Origin: Zygnema cylindricum
Taxonomy: Eukaryota; Streptophyta; Zygnematophyceae; Zygnematales; Zygnemataceae
Reading direction: 5' to 3'
NCBI GenBank assembly: GCA_037447655.1
Contig: JBBHKE010000498.1
Location: 157,001-221,000, forward strand
DNA length: 64,000 nt
The notes beneath the pieces are model-generated. The model made no database searches and had not been told where the DNA came from. It saw only the letters and a list, made by a program, of their open reading frames with translations. Positions 45,226 to 59,200 of this stretch are shown here, in pieces (position 1 is the stretch's first letter; each line of letters opens with the position of its first letter). The position numbers and the translations under genes are program-made.

Positions 45226-45844
45226 TACACCGCGAATCGTAATTAGAGTAATGAAAAAATTAGAGTAAAAAAACAAAAAAAAACAATTAGAGTAATGAAC
45301 TCTAATTTATGTGATAGAACTTTTTCACAGAGGAAGTTTACTCTAATTTATTTAAGTACTCTATATTGGGTTATGTCGGCAATAAATTTCCGCGCTGAAA
45401 TTATGAACACTAAATTACGTAGATGTACAGAATCTGTCAGTCCGTATAGTTTTGACGTCATTATGACGTTAGTATTATTTGTCGCGCTGAATGTCAGCTG
45501 ATGTTCACACTGACGACGATGCTGTCGACGGACGAGAGTTATGCGAACGGCTTTTTTTCGATGTGATTAATTTTTCGTTTAGTGCGATTTCACGTGCGAG
45601 CGCGATTGTATTAAATCATTATTTGTACCTTTTTACTTAAAAAAGTACAATTTTGCACGGTCGAACGTCGTCCGTACTACACACTATTTAAAACGAACCT
45701 ATATTACAATTTTGTTACGCTAATTAAACTTACCTAAATTAGAATAATGAAAAAATTAGAATCATTTACTCTATTTGATGTAATAGAGTCGAAATTTCGA
45801 GCGACCGAATTAGAGTAATTTACTCTAATTACGATTCGCGGTGT
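45226..45844. mobile_element. Fold-back MITE, family D, in the promoter of the sulfate-binding protein gene
   Basis: The ends are TA-CACCGCGAATCGTAATTAG and its inverse CTAATTACGATTCGCGGTG-TA. The interior is AT-rich with repeated TTAGAGTAATGA-like motifs near both ends. It ends 131 bp before the start codon at 45976, so it probably lies within the promoter. Confidence 0.85.
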
Positions 45845-45975
45845 ACTTAACTGTACTGTACAGCACTGTACTGTAGTTCACGGCTTTTGTACGGATTTTT
45901 TTGGAGAGTCCACGTAGCAAGTCTAATATTTGAAATTTGGTGAGCGTTTCCTTGCAGACCTTTTTACTTTCAGCC
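45845..45975 (+). promoter_or_regulatory. Proximal 5' region of the sulfate-binding protein gene
   Basis: Only 131 bp separate the MITE end from the start codon, so either the transcription start lies here or within the MITE. The ATG has the good context TTCAGCCATGGCT. No TATA box is evident. Confidence 0.4.
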
Positions 45976-48900
45976 ATGGCTCCCGTCAGCCTTCCGGCTG
46001 CTCCTCCATCCTCTTCCATCGTACGGACAGCCGTACAAGAACCAATTAACGGATTTCTTTCTTCTGGAAACGTCTCCGTGCCTCGTGTCCAGGATCTTAG
46101 CTTGACACGTGGCGTGGTGTTGTTGCCTCTTTCAAGTCAGCAAACCGGTGAAATTTTGCTTAATTTTTGTTTTTTTATTGGCTTTTTTGTTGGAGAAGAT
46201 TTCGTTTTTGTTTTTTTTTTTGTCGTATGCGACCTGAATTTTTCGGATTTAGAAACTTTTAGCTTTTCTTTTGTTGATTTTTATGTTTTAGTTTTTGTAA
46301 ATTTTCTCACGAAAACAAGCGCAGATAAAGTAGTGGAATTAACCGTCTCAAATTTATTTTTTCTATATTTTATTTTTATTTTTATTATTCGTATGATTTG
46401 TTTTTAAAATTCATGTAATTGCCACTGCTACTTTTTTGTCTTTTTCTCCTGGAGTTTGTATCGGTTCTCAAATATTTTTGATTTTTTCAGTTAGTTTTCA
46501 CTTGCGATGTTTCTTTTAAGAAAAACCACCTATTCATCAATGGTAGAGTCCTACAAAAATATATCTTTTGGCAAAAATGTCTTTTTATTACTTTTCCCCT
46601 CAACACAATCTGAACCCTTAGCAATAGTTTTATTAACAATAATTTTATTACATTATTATTATTGTTGTTGTTGTTGTTGTTATTTTTGGTAATTAACAAT
46701 GATAACAACAACAATGAAGAATATTGATAAGAATAAGATTAATGATAAGAATAAGAATAATGATAATAGTAATAATATTAAACAAACAACAACAATAACA
46801 ATAATAATGTAGTCATCATAACAATTATAATGTTTGTCTTTAGTGTTGTTTTGTTGTTATTATTTTTTCTCAACAATAACAATACCAACAACAACAATTA
46901 TGAAATAATAGTATTGCAATAAAAATTGTAGTAATAATAGTATTGTATAATGTAATAGTAATAATAATGGAATAGTAACAATAGCAATAATAATACTGTA
47001 TTTGTCTTTTATGGATTATTTTCCATCGATTTCTCCCTAAAATTCAACAATTTCCACTCTATTTTTCTTTCTTTTTATTCAGGTATTTCACCGGCGGTCC
47101 AATTGACTTTGTCAGAAGATGCTCCAAAAGATCCAAAAATTATTTCCAGAACTGCTTCCAACGACGGATCACAAAACCATGTTGAAAATTCGAATCAAAA
47201 CCTAAAAAAGAATAATGATGACAGTGCAGATGTAAAGAAAAGGACAAAAGCCATTGCATTGTCTGGTGTAGGCCTATACTTGGGGACTCTTTTTAGTGAT
47301 CCAGCTTTGGCATTTGGAGGGGGAGGGGGAGGAGGAGGAGGAGGAGGGGGTGGAGTTAAGCCACGTCGTCGTCCAGCTGTCATCACTTTGGCAGCTTATG
47401 CCGTCGCAAGATTTGTGTATGAGAAAGTAAGACATTTGACTTTTTCAACTTTTTTATTTTTAACCAAGACTACACCGTGTATCGCTATTAGTGTTAATAA
47501 TTTTTTCGCCACTTAAAACATATTTTCTCCTAACACACTTGTCCGATTTTCAAATAAAGACTTCCAATCGGAAGCTGGGAATCTTTACCTTTAAAGCGCA
47601 ACCGTCAGATCCACAATCCGACATGTGTGTACAGAGAAAAGATGTTTTAAGCGACAAAAAAAACATTAACACTAATAGCGGTTCATGGTGTACGCCGCCC
47701 GTCACTATTAGAGTTAGTGAATTATTGTCCGCCTGATTTGGGAATCGATCCCAAAAGAAGTTTTTACACATGTAGAGCAACCGTAAAGGGAAAGAAAATT
47801 GCATGTTTTCCCTTATTTATATTTCTCTTTTTCTATGTTTGCCACGCGGCGAGTTGTTAATGGCCAAAATTCGGGTCTTGCAACGAGCCCATAAATCGGG
47901 TCATTGTGCAGAAAGAGCTTTTTGTGACCCATAAACGAGCGTTTATGATCCAAATTGAGCGCTTAGGAAAAAATAACGAGTGTTTATTATCCAGTAAGGA
48001 GCATTTAGACTCAAAAATTAGCGCTTATGACCAGAAAATGAGCGTTACATGACTCAAAGACAATCGTATCTGACCCCAAAAACAGCGTTTTATGACTGAA
48101 AATTTATGACTGAAAAAAGAGCGTTTTATGACTGAAAAGCTTTTATGACCCAATGGGCCTCAACCTTGGGTGTATGTGTGACTTTGAGGAAAAGTACCCT
48201 TTTTATTATCCAAGGGAATCTTCGGTCAACGGGAATTTTTGATGCTACTTTTACTCCTTTTGGTAGAATTAATGAAGTACGCCGACCATTTCTATTCGAG
48301 TTAGTTTATTGTAATCAACTACATTTAAATATGTTTTGCACCGTGGCATATTACGGGCATATCTCTTAACTAAATAGTGTTATTAACATTTATTTATGAA
48401 TTTGGATCAATGACAGCTCACTTGAATTAGATTGATTAACTCTGATAGCAATATTGGGACTGATTGTTTCTGAATCAGCATAAGTTTTGTATTCTATTTT
48501 TATGCCTTGATATGCATTTTACATTTTTGAGTCATTGGGATAATCAATGTCTTTATGTTCATATTTGACTAAACTTTCGCTGTTCTTTAGATACATTCTG
48601 GACCACAACTTATTCATTACAACAGTTCTTGTGAGTTTTTTTTTTTTTTTTTTCGGTCCTCGACACAATTTTGGCCTTTTTCAGTGACACTGTAGAGGAA
48701 AGAAAACGGTCGTCATAAAATAAGCAAAAATAGAAAAGTTCCACTTTTTCCTCTTTTCCCTCGTGCCTATTATCACGGAGCCTTTTGGAAACCGATAGAG
48801 AAATTAAACAAGGAAAAGAGCAAATTGCTCACAGAAGATTTATCATTTGACCGAATAAATTTTCAAGTGGAAAGTGGAACGGTAGAGGTTTTTCCAAAAA

Positions 48901-51900
48901 ATTGGTGGTCCCGGTTTGTGGACCGGATTGCACTCTAAAAGCTCGACTCAATTTTTTGACTTCCATGGATCTATTAAGAGCATAGTTGTTAATAGTGTTG
49001 GGTATCGAGGACCTTTTGCCGATATTCAATATATATCGAATTTCAGGTACCCGATAATCGATATATCGCTTCGATATATCGAAAATCAAATCATTGCGAT
49101 ATATCGCCGATATATCGAGGCATTAATTTTTTTTTTTTTTTAAAACCCCACTGTGGCGCCCGAGTAACGTCGATTTTCCATACTAGGACTGTACGGACAC
49201 CCAGTTTTTGCGATATATATCGCGATAATTTATGTTGGTCCCGGTACGATATATCGAGGAATCTGCTCGATCGATATTCGATATATCGAATATCGAAATT
49301 ATCGCGATATGAATTTACCCGATACCCAACACTGGTTGTTAATGTTATTGCCGTTTATTCTACTTCAAAAAGTAATTAATGTTATTACCCTTTCTTCCAC
49401 GTCAAAAGGTGTTTGTAGGAGTGCTCATTGTGTTTGTTTACTTTTAAATTATTGCATTTTTTTATCTCTTTATAGATGACATTTCTCGGCTTATTGCAAT
49501 GAAACTTTTTTCTATACGAGTGAATTCAACAGCTGTAAAGGAAACAAATGATGTGTGTTTTTAAGATTACGATAAAAATATTTTCTTTCAATTGTATCTC
49601 GTAGTTCTTGTGGCTAAAAACACTCATTTTTTTAATAATGTTTTATTTTCCCTTTGATACGTGGAATGTGGGAGCACAGATAACAAATGATTTCAGTGAG
49701 TTTTGGCTCAAAGATGGTCAACAAGTTCGGTTTCGACTTAGTATCGGTAAACTACTCGGCCCATCATATTTGACTCTCTCTCTCTTCCTCCCTCGCTCCA
49801 GCCTGCCCCTCCTCTCTCTCTCTCTCTCTCTCTTCCTCCCCCTCCCGCCTGCCCTCCCTCTCTCTCTCTCTTCCTCCCTCCCTCCCTCCCTCCCTCCCTC
49901 CCTCCCTCCCACCCTCCCTCCCTCCCTCCCTCCCTCCCTCCCTGCCTCCCTCGTCTATGTTTGTATTTAAAAAAAGGAGAATTATTATTGTTAACGCTTT
50001 ATTAGAATTAGCCACACTGTATTGTGTTTTGCCACGTGGCTCTTTATTAGCCACTTAACTAGTGTTATTAACAATAATTTATGAGTCTGGGGGGGAGAGG
50101 GAGAAAGAGAGAGTGAGAGAGGGAGAGGGAGGGAGGGAGGGAGGGAGTGAGAGAGGGAGGGAGGGAGGGTGGGATTTTGTTAAAAAGGTACATTTTTCTT
50201 TAGTGTACGTATAATTACCCTGTAAAGGTTTTGAATCGTAACCTTTTATAATGCATTTAAAGATCTGACATTTGAAATTTAAAATCTGAAATTTAAAATC
50301 TGAAAGCTGAACCTTGTAAGGTGCTATTTGCCTGTCCTTATATTATTTCTTCAGTTTTAATAAGTATTTGAAATTGATTTTGAAATCTAAACCTTGGGAA
50401 AGTATTTATTTATGTCCTGTATTATTTACTCTCTATTAAATGCATTTAATATCTGGGCTTGAAATCTGATCCGTTGTGAAGTGTGAATGTGTGTCGCCTG
50501 TATTATTTATTTTGTTAAGTAAACATTTGAAAGAAGTTGAAATATTAACTTTTTTTGTAAGGTGTGAATGATGCAGGAGGAAGTGGCTCTCAGGCTCGGG
50601 CCGTTATCGATGGTCTTCCAGTGGGTTTTTTCTTCCTTCAGAATGGTTATTTACTGTTTCTTTGTTTCTAAAACTGACCTTTTTCCCTCAGATTGGTTAT
50701 TTACTGTTTCTTTGTTTCTAAAACTGATATTTTTCTCTCATAATGGTTTTTTACTGTTGCTTAGTTTCTAAAACTGACTTTTTTTTCCCTCAGAGTGGTT
50801 ATTTACTGTAACTTCAATTCTAAAACTGTCTTTTTTTTATGCCCTCAGAATGGTTACTCACTTTGACTTAGTTTTATAACTGTTTTTTTTTTCTACTCTC
50901 TGGTTGTTTTCTTACTGTTACATCAGATAATATCATATAATGTCATATAGTACAATGTATGGTAAATATCAAATTTTGATTACCAATGTAGTTGCGTTAA
51001 ATGCTTTGTTTCGGTCCACAACTCTCTTAAAACTAACAAAGTTGATAGATATTGGTTTTGGTCTTGCGTTTTTAACTTTTACTGGCATATTTTGCAAAGG
51101 TATAAATCCAAAGTATCAAAACAGTAAAAAGTACAATTCTTTTACCCTACAATATGCTGAGCTTCACCCGCTTTGTTATCTCAAAGGAGACAATTATACC
51201 TATAAGGTCCACCGTACTCCGTATATCGATATCACCGTTGATGTTTTTTTGAAATTAACTCTTCTCCTTTCACACCTCTCTGGTTTTCATTCGGAGACCG
51301 TCAATCGGAAGGCAGGAATTTTACATTTCCATAGGAACCATCGAATGTCGAATTGTCAAATTATTAATTGTCAAATTGTTAATTTGTCGAATTATTGATT
51401 CGACAAGTGTGCACAGAGGGAAATAAGTGTAAAAGCCGAAAAAACATCATCACTAATTGCGATGTACGGTGTACCGAAAAACCACAGGAAAGCAAAAAAG
51501 ACAAACAAGAAGGGGTCTCTAATCCACTACAGACACATAATAGTGTCCCTCTATTATTTAGGTGTAATTTTATATCAACACTAATTAAAAAAATCGTTAC
51601 TTTTAACAACAATGGACGATGCAATAATTTTTTAACAATCGGTGGTTCAAATTGTTTTCCATATATAGTCGGAAGATAAAACATTGAAGCTTCTTTGAGT
51701 CTCGTTTTAGTACTACACTCATTATTGTGTCGTTTTTGTGGAAAGGTAAAGACTCGAAAAAAAAAATACCATTTATTTTTTTTATTTATATTCTGGTTTT
51801 GTTTTTTGCAGGCTGATATAGTCTCATTGGCCCTCCCATTGGATGTGATCAAAATTCAAGAGGCTGGACTCATTAAACCTGGGTGGGAAAAAAGAGTGAG

Positions 51901-53243
51901 TTTTCATCGTTTTTTTTGTTTTTTTCTCCTCGATTTTTGTATTTTTCTCATCGATATTCGTATTTTTCACGTTTCGACATATTTGATGATGGCTGTATTT
52001 TCGCGTGGGAGTATAATAGAAAAAGTAAAGAACAGAAAAGACAGAAAAAGAAAAGGATAAAAGAAAAAAAGACAGGAACAAAAAGAACAAAAAAGAACAA
52101 AAAGAACAAAAAGGACAAAAAGGAAAAATGGAAAACAGAAATATAAGGAAGATAAAGGAAAAAAAAATAGAAAGAGGAATTTTGATGAATCCCTATATTT
52201 TTCAAAGATATTGTCCCTAAACTTTGTTTTATGAGATTCTTATAAGGGTAATGAAGCTTAGAAATTATTATGTTTGTGAATTTTTCGGTCCATAAAGCCA
52301 AATTTTATGATTTTTTCTCATATCTTTCAAAAATCGGTCTCATATAAAAACCAGTATGACTTTTATAGTCTGTTTTGACATTTTTGACCCAATATTGTTC
52401 TAAAATCTTGAAGTGAAACATGTTTTGAATTGAGACCCAGACCCCAATATGCAATTCATTCTCTCTTGTTTTTTCTTGTTCCTTTGTTCCGAGTCCCAAA
52501 ACCCTTAAATTTGACAAAAAAATGAACAAACATGAACAAAATATGACAAAATATGATTAAATATGACAAAATATGACAAATATCTCAACATATGGCAAAA
52601 TATCACCAAATATATCCAGATATGACAAAAATATGAAAAATATGACAAAATATGGCCAAATATGATAAAATTTGACAGACTATGACAAAATATGACAGAA
52701 AACGTGACAAAAATATGGGAATGTATGACAAAATATCACAGTCTATGACTCAAAGTATGTTAAATAATGACAAAGTATGAGGAAATGACAGATAAAATAT
52801 CACAAATTGTGACAAATTTGACCAAATATGACCATATTTGACCAAATATGATCATATTTGACCAAATATGTGACAATTTTATGGGAATAATGACAAAATA
52901 TCACAAACTATGACTGAAAGCATGTTAGAATATGACAAATTACTGATAAAATATGACAAGATATGGCAAAATATGACAAAATATGACAAAATATGACCAT
53001 ATATGACAAATTGTGACAAAATGACTGATAATTATGACCATATTTGACAAACTGACTGGTAAAATATGACAAAATGTGACTTGGTATGACAAAATATAAC
53101 TTAAAACGACAAAATGTGGGTGGGTTTTTGAGCCCAGGCTCCGAATAACGCAGTTCCGGCAGAAACTTCCGTGTGCATCGTGACGCGACATGGGAACCCT
53201 AAAAATATTAGTGGCTGGGAAGATTTGGCAAGGTCAGATCAAG

Positions 53244-53282
<39 letters not shown>

Positions 53283-56200
53283 CTCTCTCTCTCTCTCTCT
53301 CTCTCTCCCCCCCCCCTCTCTCTCTCCCTCTCTTTCTCTCTACATATATATGTATATATATATATATATATGTGTGTATATATATATGTGTATATATATT
53401 TATATATGTGTATATATATATATATTTGTATGTTTGTATATGACAATAATTGGCAAAGTCATGTTGTGGTCCTTCGCAAATTTGACATAACAGAAAAAAA
53501 AACGGTTTTTTGTTTGTTGTTTTGTTTTCTTTTTGTTTATGATGGGTGCAGGGAAGACGTGGTAGTTCTTACCGCAAACCCTAAAACCGCCGGTGTAGCG
53601 AGATGGAATTTTTTTGCTCTTTGGGGATCTGTTTTGTTCGGGAGGAAAGACAGTAAGTATCTTCGACTTTTTTGTAACTTTTTTGTAATTTTGTCTGTAA
53701 CTTTTTTTAGTAACTTTTTGGTAACTTTTACTATTTTTTACTGGTTAATATTTTGAAATCCGGTTCTATTTTCTGTATTAACTTCTACTACTTAGAAGTT
53801 AAAACTGTAAATAGTTTTACTGTTCATACATTCATACACATACGGATATACTAGGCAGTACATTTGTACACATGGATGTATTAGAAAGTACAGTCGTACA
53901 GATACGGGTGTAGAAATCCGTAACTTCAGACGGGACATATTTATGGTCAGTATGGATGCATAATATTAGGTTTTAACTGGGGAAATAATTTTTCACATAG
54001 GTTTAAACGAAATAACTTACAATAAACGCTCAATGCTTATAGGAGGTAGCAGTTAAAACCTAACACTGGTAGAAGAGTCAAAAATACATATTTAGGGCTG
54101 GGTGACGTGGCTGTTTGCTGTCCACTCCTTATAATTAATTTTTAATAACATTATTTTGTGACTATGGGTGAAATAATAATTAGTGTTTACTAACTCTAAT
54201 AGCAATGAGTGTTGTAGTACTTCTGTTTTTCTTACCTAAGTGGGAAGTATACTCGTTTATTTAAATTAAAAATTTCAAGATTCAAACTCAAACATATAAA
54301 TAGAAAACAAATGTTGGTCGTGTGTTTCTAAAAAAAACAGAACGATCGTTATATTGACTTAACATGAAGTCATTTACACAATGAAAGTAGAGAAATCTTT
54401 GCAATTTTGTAGTCTTCTTGTATCAAGTTACTTCAAAAACATTAAAACAAATGTTAAAAAAATGTTAACAAATTGTTAATCAGGGAAACAAATGTTGGAA
54501 ATGTATCAACATAAAGGCCACATGATTGGTCACAATTTTGGTCAAAATACTTGGTCATAATTTGCAGTGAGGCAAAAATATTTAACCTTTAATTTTGCAT
54601 TGTAACCCTGGCTAAAGATTTTTTTTTTTTTTCTTTATAATCTTAAAGATTCCTGAACCGATTACGACAATTGAGAAAACAGTGTTGCATAACCGTTTTA
54701 TCTCACGTCCAGTTTATATGACTAGAGAAAAAGGTTAAGTAATTCTGTTTTTATAATCTTAAAAGATTCTTGAATTGAATAGAGTCTACAATGAAAAAGG
54801 TCATACTTTAAAAAATTCATGAATTGATTACGAGTCTACAATTGAGAAAACAACGTTATTTAACTACTAAAGTTAATTACTAATTACTCAAATAATATCT
54901 AATCTCTTATATCTTCTCCAGAGAGTGCGTATCTCTCAGTTTCGTCCATTTTTTGGAGGTACTTGAAATTTTTTAGAAGTTAATAAGATTTTTTGAATAA
55001 AGGGTGTTTGTTGATAGGAAAAAATAAAAGTAACAAACTGTTTTTTGCAGCTGGTGAAAATGAGGCGGAACAATTTATCGAAGATGTTTTTCGAAAAGTT
55101 CCCGTACAACCTCGTGATGCTCGTGAGGTACGGAAATTGACACTCAATTTCAATATTTAAAGATATTTTGGAAAAAGACTATTTCAGTAGATTTGGTTAT
55201 AGTTTTCTGTAAACTGACATTGTCTCTGTTTAAAGAGTGTCCCCAAAAAATCCCTACAAAAGCGCAAAAAAATCGTTAAAGCAGTAGCTTTTTTTGAAGA
55301 AATGTTAAACGAGTAAATTTTCGATTTGTTGGTTTTGGTTTTTTGGGGAACTTAAAGAGTAAAAATCTTTGATAAGCTCTTAAATTTGGAAAATGGGGAC
55401 ATATTGTTACGCTTTATTCTGCTGAGTAAAATATGTTTTAAATGGTAGTTTAGTCGTTAAAATTTGAATTAAAAATGTATTTGTTCTAGAACTACGATGT
55501 TTTAATTTCAAATCACATGTAATAAGCTTATGCCAACTGTAATTGAGTAGTATAATAATGTGAAATGAAAATGTAATAACACAAAAATACAACAATATTA
55601 GAATTAATAGTTAAACAACCGTACTGTTTTCTGACGTTAAACAATCAAGTATTAATGGGATAACATATGACATATTCACACTAAACTTCCGTGAAAAAAG
55701 CATCAAAAATAACAAGATAAAAACATGATTTGTACCATTCTCTTTTGGAACGGTTAGTTTTGAATTTAACGCAATGTATTCAGCCAATAATGTTATGTAA
55801 TGTATTTTGTGTCTGTTTTTTTTTCATATCGTGTATTACTATGTAATAATGTGGTCAGAAATGTATTTGTTATGTGTATTGTAACTTGTTATTATGTATT
55901 GTATGTATTATGTAATTAGTATGCACTATTGTGTATTAATATGAAATAGTGTAGTACTAATAATGTATGACATAGTCTACAATGATAAAATGATGTAATT
56001 TATTTTTTACCAGCTGTAACAACATGCATTAATAGTTCAATAGTTAAATAGTATTGGTAAAGAATGTTTGAAATTTTGTTTCCCCCTCTCTCTTCCCCCT
56101 CTGCCCCCCCCTCTCTCCTCCCCTCTTTTCCCCTCTCTCTCCCTCTCTCTCCCCCTCATGTAGGCTTCTGATGTTTTCATAAACCAAGGAGTAGCGGATG

Positions 56201-59200
56201 CCTTAATTACGTATGAAAACGAGGCCATTATAAGCAATAGAAAAATACAGGAGGTAAGCCTCAACTTTCTCTCCTCTCTCCTATCTCTCCTCTCTCTCTC
56301 TCCTCTCTTCTCTCTCCTATCACTCCTCTCTCCCCTCTCTCTCTTCTCTCTTCTCTCTCTCCTCTCTTCTATCTCTCCTGTCTCCTCTCTCTCCTCTCTC
56401 TCTTTCTCCTCTCTTCTCCTCTCTCCTCTCTCTCCTCTCTCCTTTCTCTCCTCTCTCTCCTTTCTCTCCTCTCACGAAAGGTTCTCTTTTGGGTTGAAAA
56501 AACCCTTAAAAAAAGGAAAATAATATAAAACAAAAACAAAAATGGAGACTTAATTTGGGCTGTAAGATATAGTGAATACAAGAAAAATAAAAAAATGTAT
56601 TTGGTAAAGACAGACATTCAAGGGATGTCAATGTAGATATATTTATTGTTTGTTCGACATCCTTCAATTTAATAAGTTAAGAGATTATCACATTATATAT
56701 GGTTTTTATGTTTTTTACCAACCGGAAAAGGAAAATATGTATATTTTAATTGCTTTTTTAAACATTTTGATAAGCTAAAGGTTAAAAGATTCCATATGCT
56801 TGTAATACCGGAAAGGTATACATATAATAAAGTATATTGTCTCTTTAACAAGCTTGGATTATAATAAGGTAAATGGTTAACATATTTTAGTGTGGTTTTT
56901 ATGTCTTTAAGGACCGGAAAGGGAAAATCGATATGCTTATTGTTTGTTTAAGATTCTCCGATTTTAAAAAGATAAGTGGTGAACATTTTTTGTAAGGTTT
57001 TTATGTTTTTACGGACCCGAAAAGGGAATAAATATGTTTATTTTTTGTTTAACAGTCTCCGATTTTAATAAGATTAGTCGTTAACACAATTTAGTGTGGG
57101 TTTTATCCTTTTACAGACTGGAAAGGGAGAGGATATGCCTTATGTTGTTCCTAATGTGAATGTACGGGTCCAGACGGTCGTAAGTTTTTCAACTTCCCTC
57201 CTTTTGTCTTTTTCTCGCCTTTTTTTTCCTCGACTCTTTATTATCATCTCCCTCTCCTCCCTCTCCTCCTCTCCTCCTCTCTTCCTCTCCTCCTCTCCTT
57301 TTTCCTGCCTTTGCTCCTTATCTCTACCCTCGTCTTCTACGCCATTCTCCTCCATTCTCCTTCTCTCTTCTCCTTACCTCCTCCTCTCCTTCTCCCCTCC
57401 CCTTCCCTCTCCTCCCCTCTCCTCCCCTCCCCTCTCTTCTCCTCTCTTCTCCCCTCCCCTTCCCTCTCCTCCCCTCCCCGTCCCTCTCATTCCCTCCTTA
57501 AAGCTAGCTTTCTGCATGTAATTTCCCGATTTATTAATTTATTCATTTTCTGGTATAACGCGCTTTTCTTAACTTTTTTTAAATGGGGTACAGATTGCGG
57601 TGGTCGACCAAAATGCCGAGAGAAACGGTGTTAAAGATGTGAGTTGTTTTTTTCGCCTTTATTTTTATATCAAATATTTTTTTTTTCTTTTCCCTCTCTT
57701 TTTCTGCGAATACTTTCTTTTTTTCTTTTCCCCACTTTTTGTTTTGCAAACTCCTTTCTTTTTTTTCATTTCCCTTTCTTTTTTAGTGATTACTTTCTTT
57801 TTTTTGCGAACATATTTCCTTCGTAAAAATGTCTATCCTGCAAAATTTGCAAAGTATCTTTTTTTTTAACATATTTTCTTAGTAAGTTTTTTAAAGTACA
57901 AAAAAAGTGGCATTTCTAGTTTTTCAAATAGTGGATACGGATTTAGGACAGTTTTGTCATTTATTTTCTCGGTAAATTGGGGGAAAAAAAAAATCCGTTT
58001 ATGTGATTCAATGGCTAAACTCTCTCTCCCTCCCTTTCTCCCCCCTCCCTCCCTCCCTCCCTCTCTCTCTCTCCGTTTCCCCCCCACTCCCGATCTCCTC
58101 TCTCCCGCTCTCCCTTTCTCTCTCTCCCTCTCTCCCTCCCTCTTTTCTCTCCTCTTGCTCTCATTAGAAAAGTTTAGTGAAAAAGCCATGGGAAAGGGGG
58201 AGGAATATGGAAAGTTTTTCAAGAACCGGCAAATAAATCGAAAATAAAGCTGGTTCAAAATTTAGTATTTAGTATAGAATAAGCAAAACAATTTTTTGGT
58301 GAGTAAGTGTAAAATTTGGTACTTGTACTAAAACAAGATGAAATCTCTAAACACACTTACTTGAATCAGCTGTAAATTATGTCAGTTATACGTAAATAAC
58401 AAAGTAAAATTAGGTATAATTTCAACATAGTAGGTAGAGCATGGACTTCAAGTTTAATAAGTAAAGTATTGAATCAGATTGTAATCTAAGAAGTAAAGTA
58501 TGAAATCAACTTTTTATCTAACAAGTATGGAATTAAGTTTTAATCTAATAAGTAAATAGAACCAACTTTAATCTAACAAGTATGGAATCAAGTTCTTATC
58601 TAACAAGCAATTTGGTTGGAGTGGGTTTTACAGATTTGTGATGCTTTTTTGGAATATGTATTTACCGAACCGGCTCAAAGAGTGTTCGCAAATTGGGGTT
58701 TTAGGCCATTTTTACAAACGGTGAGTGTCTTTTTTTCATTCATCTATGATTTATTTTTATCATCTACTTGAATGATTCTTAATTTTTTTAAGCCTAAATT
58801 AGTTAGAAAGAAACAAAGGGAGTTACAGGGATGAGGGAAAAAAAAAATAACATGAATAGAAAGAAAAAATGAATGCCGAAAGAAGTGAGTTTCCTTTAAT
58901 CGCTTGATAATTTGTCTATTGTTGCTACCTTTTTCCTTTTTTGGGTAAAAGGTGAAACTTTGTTGTTAAAAAAGAAAAGCTGGAACATATAGGCACTCAA
59001 CTTCATGTTATAGGAATGAATTTGAAATGAAATGATATTCGTAGTTTTACCGTGTGTCAAAATGGTTATATTACACGTTTTTAATTCGAAGTTTTCTACA
59101 TTAAGTCAAGATTCGGCACAGTAATTTGGTAGTGATGTACACCGAGGACTATTTCTTAATACTCGATATGGGTATACATTTTTCCCTCAATACCCAATTT

